From contig NZ_JAHKRA010000011.1 of NCBI RefSeq assembly GCF_019345525.1, positions 1 through 64,000 of the forward strand: 64,000 bases of DNA. The letters are read 5' to 3'. Shown here piece after piece: positions 8,355 to 17,218 of this stretch. The DNA comes from Flavobacterium sp. NKUCC04_CG. Lineage in GTDB: Bacteria > Bacteroidota > Bacteroidia > Flavobacteriales > Flavobacteriaceae. Within the stretch, counting starts at the first letter, position 1. Every line of letters begins with the position of its first letter. The translations under genes were made by a program, and so were the position numbers. The notes beneath the pieces are model-generated. The model worked only from the letters and a program-made list of their open reading frames with translations, was not told the origin of the DNA and ran no database searches.

Positions 8355-9050
8355 TCAACAATCTGCATTTGCTTTTACAAATAGGTTTAAAGTATTGGGT
8401 GATAAAAAAGGGATATCCAAACCCAATCCTCTTATTATAAAAGCAACTCCAAAAAGCACTATTACGTACGGATAGTACCTTAAAATTTTTGAGCGAAACG
8501 ATACGGAAAACAAATCCTTAACATAGATAACGGCACTCATTAATGGTATGGTACCCACACCAAAAAGCGCCATATATAATGTACCTAAACCGACGCTTTG
8601 AGTTGCTAAGGCGCCAAACAAAGCTACATATACCATTCCACAGGGTAAAAACCCGTTAAAAAAACCAATTAAATAAAGGGACCCTTTAGATTTGCTTTTA
8701 AATTGTTTACCCAAGGCACTTTTTAATTTGGAAACCAATCGATAAAACGGCATTAAAAAATTAAATTTTCCAAGCTTTTGTTGTGGTATCAACACATAGA
8801 CAATCATCAACACCCCAACAATAATCGATACTTGTTGTTGCAAACCGGCCAAAAACAATCCTTTTCCGAAAATACCAAACACCAAACCCAAACTGGCATA
8901 AGCCGTGATTCGCCCTAAATGATAGGTGCATATTTGTAGAACCCTTTGAGCCGAATTATTTTTGGAAACCGGAAGCATTACCGCAATAGGACCGCACATC
9001 CCGATGCAATGCAAACTGCTTAATAACCCAAAAATAAGCGCTGAAATCAA
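8355..9050 (-). CDS. TauE/SafE- or DsbD-like membrane protein of the cco cluster
   Basis: This 231-residue membrane protein has about six helices. The motif SLHCIGMCGPIAVML at the N-terminus and NGFLPCGMVYVALFGA in the middle, each with a conserved Cys or Pro in a half-repeat, are those of the cytochrome c biogenesis transmembrane family (often labelled sulfite exporter TauE/SafE) found at the end of cco clusters in Bacteroidota. A part in copper handling or maturation of the oxidase is likely from context but not shown. It starts 7 bases after ccoH. Confidence 0.75.
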   Translation of the reverse strand: MISALIFGLLSSLHCIGMCGPIAVMLPVSKNNSAQRVLQICTYHLGRITAYASLGLVFGIFGKGLFLAGLQQQVSIIVGVLMIVYVLIPQQKLGKFNFLMPFYRLVSKLKSALGKQFKSKSKGSLYLIGFFNGFLPCGMVYVALFGALATQSVGLGTLYMALFGVGTIPLMSAVIYVKDLFSVSFRSKILRYYPYVIVLFGVAFIIRGLGLDIPFLSPNTLNLFVKANADC

Positions 9051-9057
9051 AATATAA

Positions 9058-9507
9058 TTATTTTAAATTTAAGTATTCTGCATATCGATACCCTTTACCA
9101 TTATATACCCATTCTACCGTTATATTCCAGCGACCGTCTACCAGATCTTTGTTAGGTATGAGCAAATTTGAAGAAGATAATGAAATTGGGATTTCAAAAT
9201 CTAATTTCTGGTTAGACGGTCTGTAAAGGAATATAGTACCTTTAATATCATTATAATCGAACTCGTCTGAAAATTGGATGTGTAATCCATCTTCAGCCGG
9301 AATTAATTGTACGGCATTTTTAACACCTTTAGAGTTTAGTTCTCTATCGTACTCCCCATCTACTTCAATTTCTTCTTGATAGTAATTCTCTGTTACTAAC
9401 TCATTATCGTAATCCGGATTGATTTGTACTTTAATAACATATTGCAATATAAAAGCCATAAACAATACGATAGCGATAACGATTCCTGTTCCCCAATTAA
9501 ATTTCAT
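9058..9507 (-). CDS. ccoH: FixH/CcoH family protein
   Basis: This 149-residue protein has one N-terminal membrane helix (WGTGIVIAIVLFMAFILQYV, about residues 5-24) and a periplasmic beta-rich domain. This is the FixH layout, including the NYYQEEIEVD segment after the anchor. CcoH is known to be needed for assembly or stability of cbb3 oxidase. Its place between ccoG and the TauE-like gene agrees. It is separated from ccoG by about 80 bases with a weak short hairpin. Confidence 0.82.
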   Translation of the reverse strand: MKFNWGTGIVIAIVLFMAFILQYVIKVQINPDYDNELVTENYYQEEIEVDGEYDRELNSKGVKNAVQLIPAEDGLHIQFSDEFDYNDIKGTIFLYRPSNQKLDFEIPISLSSSNLLIPNKDLVDGRWNITVEWVYNGKGYRYAEYLNLK

Positions 9508-9587
9508 ATCTAAATCTATTTATTTGTTGTTATGCTTCACTATATTCGGTCGCAAAACCGACAGAAATAAAGCTATTTTCAACAAGC

Positions 9588-11006
9588 TTAATTAAATGTA
9601 CGCGGACCTAAGAAGTTGGTTGTCGTTGTCTCGATCAATTCCTCTCCGTCATAAACCTCTATCTTAACATTTGTCTTGTAACTTTTTAGAAAAGCAGGAC
9701 TAATTTCGACGAACAAAGTTCCTTGTGCATACTCTCCTTTCTCAATACTGATTATAGGCTTGCCTACTAAGATTACTTCCCCTTTAGGATCTGCCAATTT
9801 AAAATGTATATTTTCAAAATCTTTGGCCGTTTTATTGACTATTTTAAAGGTATAAACATTACTAATACGCTCGCCTTTGTGTTCAAAGGTTTGTCCTGGT
9901 AATCTCAAAATAGTAGCTTCCACATCATTTCTTAAAAACAACAATCCACATAGAATACCAATCAAGATAACCAATACCGCCGTATAACCTTTCATTCTCG
10001 GCGTAAAAACAAACTTTTCTTTTTTAACAATTTCGTCTTCAGAAGCATAACGAATCAATCCTTTAGGTAAGTTTACACTTTCCATTATATGATCACATTC
10101 ATCTATACAAGCTGTACAGTTAACGCATTCTAACTGAGTACCGTTTCGAATATCAATACCTGTTGGACAAACATTTACGCATTGTTTACAATCTATACAG
10201 TCACCAATTCCCGATTCTTGTCGATCCTGATCTTTTTTAAACTTGGCACGACCCAATTCTCTTTCACCGCGAACGTGATCATAGGCTACAATAATGGATT
10301 TGTTATCTAACAAAACTCCTTGCAATCGGCCATAAGGACAGGCAATAATACAAACCTGCTCTCTAAACCAAGCGAATACAAAGTAAAATACGGCTGTAAA
10401 AATCAATAACGCAATAAGCGTACTCATGTTATTTGTCGGACCTTCCTTAACCATGTCCAAAACAGCATCACTTCCGATTATATAAGACAAAAATACATTG
10501 GCAATTAGAAAAGAAATGATAAAATAAAGAAACCATTTGAACATTCTTTTTCTAATTTTTTCGCCGTCCCATTTTTGCTTTTTCAATCGAATTTGAGCAC
10601 CACGATCTCCGTCTATCCAATAATCTATTCTTCTAAAAACCATCTCCATAAAAATGGTTTGCGGACAGATCCACCCACAAAAAATACGTCCAAATGCTAC
10701 CGTAAAGAGCGTAACAAATACGACCCCGACTATCATTGATATGACCACGAGATAAAAATCTTGCGGCCAGAATGTAAAGCCGAAAATATTAAATTTACGA
10801 TCAATTACATTTAACAGTACAAACTGATTTCCATTTACTTTAATAAAGGGAAAAGAAACCAATAGTACGAGCAATACATAGCTAACTATTTTTCTCTGAT
10901 TGTAAAATTTTCCTGAAGGCTTTTTGGGAAATATCCAAACTCTTTTGCCCTCCTCACTGATTGTTCCAATGGAATCTCTAAAACTTTCATCAGGTAATTT
11001 TGACAT
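9588..11006 (-). CDS. ccoG: Cytochrome c oxidase accessory protein CcoG (FixG/RdxA)
   Basis: This 472-residue protein has an N-terminal hydrophobic part with several helices, two cysteine segments (CGWICPQ and CIIACPYG), and a cytoplasmic 2[4Fe-4S] ferredoxin domain with CIDCKQCVNVCPTG and CVNCTACIDECDH. A last membrane helix follows near residue 340, then a periplasmic Ig-like FixG domain. CcoG is known to reduce Cu(II) for the oxidase copper supply. Length and order are complete. It follows ccoP after a strong RNA hairpin, which may lower its expression relative to the structural subunits. Confidence 0.93.
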   Translation of the reverse strand: MSKLPDESFRDSIGTISEEGKRVWIFPKKPSGKFYNQRKIVSYVLLVLLVSFPFIKVNGNQFVLLNVIDRKFNIFGFTFWPQDFYLVVISMIVGVVFVTLFTVAFGRIFCGWICPQTIFMEMVFRRIDYWIDGDRGAQIRLKKQKWDGEKIRKRMFKWFLYFIISFLIANVFLSYIIGSDAVLDMVKEGPTNNMSTLIALLIFTAVFYFVFAWFREQVCIIACPYGRLQGVLLDNKSIIVAYDHVRGERELGRAKFKKDQDRQESGIGDCIDCKQCVNVCPTGIDIRNGTQLECVNCTACIDECDHIMESVNLPKGLIRYASEDEIVKKEKFVFTPRMKGYTAVLVILIGILCGLLFLRNDVEATILRLPGQTFEHKGERISNVYTFKIVNKTAKDFENIHFKLADPKGEVILVGKPIISIEKGEYAQGTLFVEISPAFLKSYKTNVKIEVYDGEELIETTTTNFLGPRTFN

Positions 11007-11025
11007 AGCAATTCAAGATTTAAAT

Positions 11026-11064
11026 CGGTATAAGCCGAAATGTTTTACATTTCAGCCTATACCG
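11026..11064 (-). promoter_or_regulatory. 18-bp RNA hairpin between ccoP and ccoG
   Basis: On the sense (minus) strand an 18-bp stem with a three-A loop forms between ccoP and ccoG. The two imperfect positions are G-U pairs on the sense strand but A-C mismatches on the other, so the structure is intact only in the mRNA. No T run follows, so it is not a simple terminator. It may protect the upstream mRNA or attenuate ccoG. Confidence 0.75.
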
Positions 11065-11081
11065 AATGATAATAATTTCAG

Positions 11082-12041
11082 TTAATTTACTGCATCAATA
11101 TCTGTAACAGGTACTGAATCGGTGGCTACTTCAACTGCAGGCGTTTCAGCTGGAGTCGCTTCGGTTTTATCTACCCAAATTTCTCCTTCTGCGTCTTTAG
11201 CATCGGCAGGATTAGTTCCTTGCAATGTTAAAACATAACTGGCAATTTTAGCAATGTCCGATGGTTTGATACTGCCTTTCCAAGCTACCATTCCCTTACC
11301 GTCACGACCACCTTCCATAATTGTATTAAATACATTTTTAATACCACCACCTAAAATCCAGTGGTCATCAGTTAGATTAGGTCCGATACCTCCCCCTCCA
11401 TCTGCACGGTGACACACCACACAATTGGTTTCAAAGAGTGCTTTTCCTGCCGCTAAATCAGCTGCATCGTCTAAGAAAACTACTTGATCAACAGTAAGCA
11501 TATCTGGAGCCGTTTTCTTATATTCCTCAACAGCTAGTTGGGCAGCCAACATCTCTTTATCGAATTCTGCTGTTTGATTATCGCCATTAAACATATGGAA
11601 TCGAGCCATATAGACCACAGCAAACACAATGGTAGCGTAGAATAAATAAACCCACCAAGGCGGTAATTCATTATCGAGCTCCTTGATTCCATCATAATCA
11701 TGATCTAACAACAGCGTACCCTCTTCATCAATACCTTTGGTACGTGTTAATTTTTTCATCACTTTTTTATAGAATTCGGATTCCGTAAAAGGTCTATTCT
11801 CTAAACGCACTTTTTCGGCTCTCTCCTCTTCTGTCATCAATCTGTTCATCACCTTATCCGTAGCTGCGGCAACAATTTCCACAGCAATCAAAGCAAAAAG
11901 AAATAAAAACAAAAGCACTAATACGATCGGATATTCCATAAATGCAGGTTGTTCTCCCGAATCGATTCCGTATTCCAATGCCAAAAAGAACAAGGCAAAG
12001 AGCACGGGAACTCTCACGTATACTGGAAAATACTTTTTCAT
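11082..12041 (-). CDS. ccoP: cbb3 oxidase subunit CcoP, one heme
   Basis: This 319-residue subunit has two membrane helices (about residues 8-60 region and 129-146) joined by a charged cytoplasmic loop, then a periplasmic cytochrome c domain with a single CVVCH site (Cys207, Cys210, His211). Proteobacterial CcoP has two heme c groups; here only one CxxCH is present, a known feature of Bacteroidota. The C-terminus is a Pro/Ala/Glu-rich tail. CcoP passes electrons from soluble cytochrome c to the CcoO heme. It starts 2 bases after ccoQ. Confidence 0.92.
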   Translation of the reverse strand: MKKYFPVYVRVPVLFALFFLALEYGIDSGEQPAFMEYPIVLVLLFLFLFALIAVEIVAAATDKVMNRLMTEEERAEKVRLENRPFTESEFYKKVMKKLTRTKGIDEEGTLLLDHDYDGIKELDNELPPWWVYLFYATIVFAVVYMARFHMFNGDNQTAEFDKEMLAAQLAVEEYKKTAPDMLTVDQVVFLDDAADLAAGKALFETNCVVCHRADGGGGIGPNLTDDHWILGGGIKNVFNTIMEGGRDGKGMVAWKGSIKPSDIAKIASYVLTLQGTNPADAKDAEGEIWVDKTEATPAETPAVEVATDSVPVTDIDAVN

Positions 12042-12043
12042 GG

Positions 12044-12244
12044 CTACTTATTTTTTGATAGATTATTTAATTCTAATTCTTCCTCAAAAGGAAGATGACT
12101 CATTTCCTTAATTTTCTCTTTCTTATAGGTATATACCCATACGGTTAATCCCGCAAAAAAGACAAAGAAAATAATCAAGGCGATAATCGGATAAATCTCA
12201 ATCCCTGAAATCGTATCCATATTGTGTTTAATAAACTTTAACAT
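12044..12244 (-). CDS. ccoQ: CcoQ-like small subunit
   Basis: This 66-residue protein has one membrane helix (about residues 19-40) and a charged cytoplasmic tail. Size, topology and position between ccoNO and ccoP are those of CcoQ (FixQ), which stabilises the cbb3 complex. The sequence itself is too short and variable for a firm call, but the gene is tightly packed, with 6 bases to ccoNO and 2 to ccoP. Confidence 0.82.
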   Translation of the reverse strand: MLKFIKHNMDTISGIEIYPIIALIIFFVFFAGLTVWVYTYKKEKIKEMSHLPFEEELELNNLSKNK

Positions 12245-12250
12245 AGTCGA

Positions 12251-14437
12251 TTATTTTTCAGTTGTTTTCACTTTTATATCCGTACCAAGTCGTTGTAAAT
12301 AAGCAATCATAGCCGTGATTTCACGTTCGCTCATCGGAACAAACTCTTCACCACGTAAGGCTGCTGTTTTTTTACTTTCTTCATAACTCTTCACAAAGTC
12401 AGGGTCATTTTCAAGGTTTTTCTCAATCTGCTCGGACTGTGCTTTCATATTAGCTCGAGCATTTACAATATCTTCTTCGGTATAAGGTACACCCAATTTA
12501 ACCATCACTCTCATTTTGGTTTCAATATCCGAATGATCCATTTGCTTATTATCAAACATCCATTTATAAGCTGGCATGATAGAATTTGGTGATGTACTCT
12601 GTGGATCATACATATGGTTAAAATGCCAGTTGTCTGAATATTTACCACCTATACGCATTAAATCCGGTCCAGTTCTCTTAGATCCCCATAAAAATGGATG
12701 ATCATAAACATATTCACCCGATTTAGAGTACTCGCCATAACGTTCTACCTCCGAACGGAACGGACGTATCATTTGTGAGTGACATCCCACACAACCCTCT
12801 CGGATATATAAATCACGTCCTTGAAGCTCTAAAGGAGAATAAGGCTTAACACTAGAAATTGTCGGTATATTGGATTTGACCACTATCGTAGGAACAATCT
12901 GCACAATCCCTCCAATCAAAATCACAACCGTAGCCAAAATCGTTAATTGAATTGGTTTTCTTTCTAACCAACTATGGAAACCTTCCGCACCAATTCTCTT
13001 TGGTGAAATTTTCGCTAAAGCTGGAGCCTCTGCAAGTTCATCAACGATAGTTTCTCCTTTACGTACTGTTTTATATACGTTATAAATCAATACTAACATT
13101 CCGATAATATATAAAGAACCTCCAATTGCTCTCATCCAATACATCGGTAAAATAGCAGTTACCGTTTCCAAAAAGTTACCGTATTTTAAAGTTCCATCAG
13201 GATTAAAATCTTTCCACATTAAGTGTTGATTAAATCCAGCTACATAAAGCGGAATTGTATATAGGATAATTCCCAATGTACCAATCCAGAAATGGAAATT
13301 TGCTAAAGTTTTAGAATATAATTCTGTTTTAGTCATTCTTGGAATCAACCAATAAACCATACCAAAAGTCATAAATCCATTCCAAGCAAGTGCACCTACG
13401 TGAACGTGCGCTACAATCCAGTCGGTAAAGTGAGCGATAGCATTTACGTTTTTCAAAGACAGCATCGGTCCTTCAAATGTAGCCATCCCATATCCGGTAA
13501 TTGCCACAACAAAGAATTTTAAAACCGGGTCCACTCGTACTTTATCCCATGCTCCACGAAGTGTAAGCAAACCATTAATCATACCACCCCAAGATGGTGC
13601 AATCAACATTACAGAGAAAACAACTCCTAAATTTTGTGCCCATTCCGGTAAAGCAGAATATAATAAATGGTGAGGTCCTGCCCAGATATATAAGAAAATT
13701 AACGACCAAAAGTGAATAATCGATAACCTATAAGAATAAATAGGTCTGTTTGCAGCTTTAGGCAAATAGTAGTACATCAATCCCAAGAAAGGAGTAGTCA
13801 AGAAAAAAGCTACCGCATTATGTCCGTACCACCACTGAACAAGAGCATCTTGAACACCAGCATAAACAGAATAAGACTTCAACATATGCACTGGCCATTC
13901 TAAACTATTAAAAATGTGTAGTACCGCAACAGTAACGAATGTGGCCAAATAAAACCAGATTGCCACATATAAGTGACGCTCTCTTCTACGCATAATAGTC
14001 ATGATCATATTGATACCAAAAATCACCCAAATAATAGCAATCATAATATCAATCGGCCATTCTAACTCGGCGTATTCCTTTGATGATGTAAATCCTAACG
14101 GCAAGGTAATTACCGCGCAGATAATAATAATTTGCCACCCCCAAAAGTGAATTTTACTCAGTACATCACTGAACATCCTCGCTTTTAGTAATCGCTGTAA
14201 AGAGTAATAGATACCGCCAAAAATAGCATTTCCGACGAACGCAAAAATCACCGCATTGGTATGCAATGGTCTTAATCTACCATAACTTAACCAAGGAATT
14301 CCATCGGTCAAGTTTGGGAACAAAAACATTACAGCCAAGAGCAATCCCACTAACATCCCTATTGCTCCAAAAAGAATTGAAGCATAAAGAAACTTCTTTA
14401 CAATTTTGTTGTCATAGTAAAATTGTTGCACTTCCAT
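12251..14437 (-). CDS. ccoNO: Fused cbb3 oxidase subunits CcoN-CcoO
   Basis: This 728-residue protein combines two subunits. Residues about 15-460 are CcoN, the heme-copper oxidase core, with visible metal ligands His59 (low-spin heme), His206 and the His256-His257 pair (CuB), and the His344/His346 pair in WIVAHVHVGAL. Residues about 495-720 are CcoO, with a membrane anchor and one heme c site CVGCH (Cys549, Cys552, His553). It reduces oxygen to water and pumps protons at low oxygen. The fusion is usual in Bacteroidota. The gene begins 6 bases after ccoS and ends 6 bases before ccoQ. Confidence 0.97.
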   Translation of the reverse strand: MEVQQFYYDNKIVKKFLYASILFGAIGMLVGLLLAVMFLFPNLTDGIPWLSYGRLRPLHTNAVIFAFVGNAIFGGIYYSLQRLLKARMFSDVLSKIHFWGWQIIIICAVITLPLGFTSSKEYAELEWPIDIMIAIIWVIFGINMIMTIMRRRERHLYVAIWFYLATFVTVAVLHIFNSLEWPVHMLKSYSVYAGVQDALVQWWYGHNAVAFFLTTPFLGLMYYYLPKAANRPIYSYRLSIIHFWSLIFLYIWAGPHHLLYSALPEWAQNLGVVFSVMLIAPSWGGMINGLLTLRGAWDKVRVDPVLKFFVVAITGYGMATFEGPMLSLKNVNAIAHFTDWIVAHVHVGALAWNGFMTFGMVYWLIPRMTKTELYSKTLANFHFWIGTLGIILYTIPLYVAGFNQHLMWKDFNPDGTLKYGNFLETVTAILPMYWMRAIGGSLYIIGMLVLIYNVYKTVRKGETIVDELAEAPALAKISPKRIGAEGFHSWLERKPIQLTILATVVILIGGIVQIVPTIVVKSNIPTISSVKPYSPLELQGRDLYIREGCVGCHSQMIRPFRSEVERYGEYSKSGEYVYDHPFLWGSKRTGPDLMRIGGKYSDNWHFNHMYDPQSTSPNSIMPAYKWMFDNKQMDHSDIETKMRVMVKLGVPYTEEDIVNARANMKAQSEQIEKNLENDPDFVKSYEESKKTAALRGEEFVPMSEREITAMIAYLQRLGTDIKVKTTEK

Positions 14438-14443
14438 AGTTGT

Positions 14444-14638
14444 TTATATTTGATTTTCATTAGTTTTTTTAGGAGTTTGCTCTTTTTTTTTGGATTTAAT
14501 TTCATCGTCAAAGAGCATGCGAACGGAAGGAGTATAATCGTCATCAAACTGGCCATTTCTAACCGACTTGATAAACAAGTACAAGAAGACAGCAGCAACA
14601 AAAATGCTGATGCAAATCAATATATACATAACACCCAT
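14444..14638 (-). CDS. ccoS: cbb3 oxidase maturation protein CcoS
   Basis: This 64-residue protein has an N-terminal helix (residues about 4-22) and the conserved stretch NGQFDDDYTPSVRMLFDDE that marks CcoS. CcoS is known to be needed for putting heme and copper into the oxidase. It is the first gene of the ccoS-NO-Q-P-G-H unit, with a promoter and a TGA-N6-TCA box directly upstream. Confidence 0.9.
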   Translation of the reverse strand: MGVMYILICISIFVAAVFLYLFIKSVRNGQFDDDYTPSVRMLFDDEIKSKKKEQTPKKTNENQI

Positions 14639-14655
14639 ACCTTTATAATTTACAT

Positions 14656-14698
14656 CAAAATTAACGTATCTGCTATAATAAAAACATGATAATTATCA
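14656..14698 (-). promoter_or_regulatory. ccoS promoter with Fnr-type box
   Basis: On the minus strand TAATTTTG (14663-14656) is a perfect -7 element, 17 bases from the ccoS ATG. TGATAATTATCA (14687-14698), a perfect 12-bp palindrome of the Crp/Fnr type, is centred 29.5 bases upstream of the -7 element, or about 42 from the expected start of transcription, the usual class II activator position. Confidence 0.78.
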
Positions 14699-14723
14699 CT
14701 TTTACTACCTTATTTATTGCTTT

Positions 14724-17105
14724 TTAATTTTTTTGACGTGAATAATAATTACTCATTATTGTCACAAAACTGATCATCGAAGCCGTGCTAATAGGCATTA
14801 AAATTGCAGCAATTAAAGGCGATAGATGGTTGCTTACCGCAAACGACAAGCCGATAACATTATAGGTCAGTGCCAAAACATAACTCATCTTAATGGTTTT
14901 AATCCCTTTTTTTGAATATGTTAAGAAATACCCAATTTTATTAAACTGAGAAGCGTCCAAAATAGCATCGCTGGCAGGCGTAAAAACATTGACATTTTCC
15001 GCAATGGAAACCCCCACATTACTTTGAGCTAAAGCTCCCGCATCATTTAAACCATCGCCAATCATCATCACGTTGCGTCCGCGTTTTTGCAATTGTCCTA
15101 TATAGTCGAGTTTCTCCTCTGGTTTTTGATTAAAAACCAAGACGGTTTCACGAGGTAAGACCGTATTTAAATACACAGCTTCTCCTTCATTATCTCCAGA
15201 CAACACATGTAGTTGATATCCCTTTGCAGCTAATTCCGAAAACAATACCTCCAAACCTTGACGGTATTGATTTTCAAAAACAAACTTTCCTTTATTAACA
15301 CCATCTACCTGAATATATACTCGAGTTTGTATCACTTTGTCGTCTTCGTCAACTTTCAGAAAATGAGCCGATCCAATTTTATAATGAATTCCATCAACCA
15401 CTCCCATTAAACCGGAGCCGCTGATTTCTTCAAAATGAGCTACTACTTTTATAGTACCTTGAGGTAAAAAACTATATAACCTCCGACTCAATGGATGATT
15501 TGATGCCCTAATAATATTTTTAATAGCATGCTGCTCCTGTACACTTAAGGCTTCCCCCTCATAATTAATTTGCGAAGCGATCTGAGTGGTTAACGTACCA
15601 GTTTTATCAAAAACAACCGTGTCCACTTTTGCCAATTGCTCGACCACGGTAACATTTTTTAAATAAAATTTCTTACGTCCCATAATTCGAATCACATTAC
15701 CCAAAGTGAATGGAGCAGTCAACGCCAAAGCGCAAGGACAAGCTACAATCAATATGGCTGTAAAAACGTTGAAAGCCGCATTTATATCAATAAACACCCA
15801 GTATGTAAATGCGATTAAAGACAATAGAATTAGGGCCGGAGTAAAATAATGACTAATTTGATCGGTAATTGTCTTGTATTTTAGATTGACTTTTTTCTGG
15901 AAAACATCGTTGCTCCACAGTTGAGTCAAATAACTTTGGGAAACAGAACTAACAACTTCTATTTCTACTAATTCACCGACTTGCTTACCTCCTGCAAAAA
16001 GTTTGTCTCCCGATTTTTTTTCAACCGGTACCGCTTCACCTGTTACAAAGCTATAATCTATAAATGCACGCTCCGAAATTAAAATTCCGTCGACAGGTAG
16101 TAATTCTTGATTGCGAATCAATAGACGATCACCGCGAACCACATCGTATATTTGAACTGACGTCTCCGATTTATCTGCATGAAGTTTTGTTACTGCAATG
16201 GGAAAATACGATTTGTAATCCCTTTCGAACGACAGAAAGTTATAAGTACGCTGCTGAAACAACTTACCCAAGAGCATAAAAAACACCAAAGCACACATGC
16301 TATCCAAAAAACCTTGCCCATGCCCTATTACGATATCAACTACGCTGCGAATAAACATGACAATAATTCCCAATGCCATGGGAATATCAATAGTGTACAT
16401 TTTTGAGCGAATTCCCTTCCAGGCTGCGATATAATAACCCGAAGCAGAATAAAAAAAGACCGGTAAAGACAGTAATAAAATTAACCATCGAAAAAAGTCT
16501 CTATATTGGTTAATCCAATAATCGTCAATGTTAAAATATTCAGGAAACGACAACATCATCACATTTCCAAAGCTAAAGAATGCAATACCAATTTTATAAA
16601 CTAAACTCCTATCGACTGATTGTTTTTTAGGGTCAAAATTTTCTAAACTGATATAGGGATTATAACCAATTTTCCCGAGCAGCAAAGCAATTTCCTTAAG
16701 ACTAATTACGGATGAATCAAAGGTTACGGTAACTTTTTTGATTGGAAAATTAACCATAGAACGGTAAATTCCCGCATTGAGTTTTTGCAAGTTTTCCAAA
16801 ATCCAAATACAAGAACTACAATGAATATGAGGAACATACAAGGTTACCACCGATGTTTTTTCGTCCTCAAAATCCAACAATTTACTTCGAATATCCGGAT
16901 TGTCTAAGAAATCGTATTGGGTTGAAAACACCTCGGGTGTGGCCCCAGGAGAAACTTCAAATTCGTAATAACTACCCAAGTCATTTTCGTTAAAAATTTC
17001 ATATACTGTTTTACATCCTTTACAACAAAACTCTTTCTCATCGAATACGACTCGATTAAACTTAGTTACCTCATTCCCACAATGATAACAACTTAACTTC
17101 CCCAT
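14724..17105 (-). CDS. ccoI: Copper-translocating P-type ATPase CcoI (FixI)
   Basis: This 793-residue P1B ATPase has an N-terminal cysteine cluster (C6, C9, C27, C28, C31), a heavy-metal binding domain with CSSC at 96-99, about eight membrane helices, TGEAVP at 355-360, the metal-site CPC at 456-458, the phosphorylated Asp500 in DKTGTLT, and GDGLNDAGALA near the end. It moves copper across the membrane for assembly of cbb3 oxidase. It stands upstream of ccoS on the same strand, with its own promoter shared back to back with the Fnr-type gene. All catalytic motifs are intact. Confidence 0.95.
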   Translation of the reverse strand: MGKLSCYHCGNEVTKFNRVVFDEKEFCCKGCKTVYEIFNENDLGSYYEFEVSPGATPEVFSTQYDFLDNPDIRSKLLDFEDEKTSVVTLYVPHIHCSSCIWILENLQKLNAGIYRSMVNFPIKKVTVTFDSSVISLKEIALLLGKIGYNPYISLENFDPKKQSVDRSLVYKIGIAFFSFGNVMMLSFPEYFNIDDYWINQYRDFFRWLILLLSLPVFFYSASGYYIAAWKGIRSKMYTIDIPMALGIIVMFIRSVVDIVIGHGQGFLDSMCALVFFMLLGKLFQQRTYNFLSFERDYKSYFPIAVTKLHADKSETSVQIYDVVRGDRLLIRNQELLPVDGILISERAFIDYSFVTGEAVPVEKKSGDKLFAGGKQVGELVEIEVVSSVSQSYLTQLWSNDVFQKKVNLKYKTITDQISHYFTPALILLSLIAFTYWVFIDINAAFNVFTAILIVACPCALALTAPFTLGNVIRIMGRKKFYLKNVTVVEQLAKVDTVVFDKTGTLTTQIASQINYEGEALSVQEQHAIKNIIRASNHPLSRRLYSFLPQGTIKVVAHFEEISGSGLMGVVDGIHYKIGSAHFLKVDEDDKVIQTRVYIQVDGVNKGKFVFENQYRQGLEVLFSELAAKGYQLHVLSGDNEGEAVYLNTVLPRETVLVFNQKPEEKLDYIGQLQKRGRNVMMIGDGLNDAGALAQSNVGVSIAENVNVFTPASDAILDASQFNKIGYFLTYSKKGIKTIKMSYVLALTYNVIGLSFAVSNHLSPLIAAILMPISTASMISFVTIMSNYYSRQKN

Positions 17106-17127
17106 TTTTGCTCTATTTTACCTGATA

Positions 17128-17170
17128 CAAATTTCCTTTTATTAGCTAGAATATAATATGACATTTATCA
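17128..17170 (-). promoter_or_regulatory. ccoI promoter with Fnr-type box
   Basis: On the minus strand GAAATTTG (17135-17128) is a slightly degenerate -7 element. TGACATTTATCA (17159-17170) keeps the TGA-N6-TCA core and is centred 29.5 bases upstream of it, exactly the distance seen at the ccoS promoter. The weak -7 element fits a promoter that depends on an activator. Confidence 0.68.
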
Positions 17171-17189
17171 TAAAAATTTATTATATTTG
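17159..17189 (+). promoter_or_regulatory. Promoter of the Crp/Fnr gene
   Basis: TATATTTG (17182-17189) is a perfect -7 element on the plus strand, 29 bases before the ATG. The TGA-N6-TCA box (17159-17170) covers the place of the -33 element, so binding there should repress this gene while activating ccoI on the other strand. Confidence 0.65.
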
Positions 17190-17218
17190 TATAAGAGCAA
17201 ACAATAATATTTAGTGTT

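Noticed and set aside
14398-14689. Extra frames over ccoS on both strands
   Set aside because: ccoS has the conserved family stretch and fits between ccoNO and the promoter; the others overlap it without any pattern.
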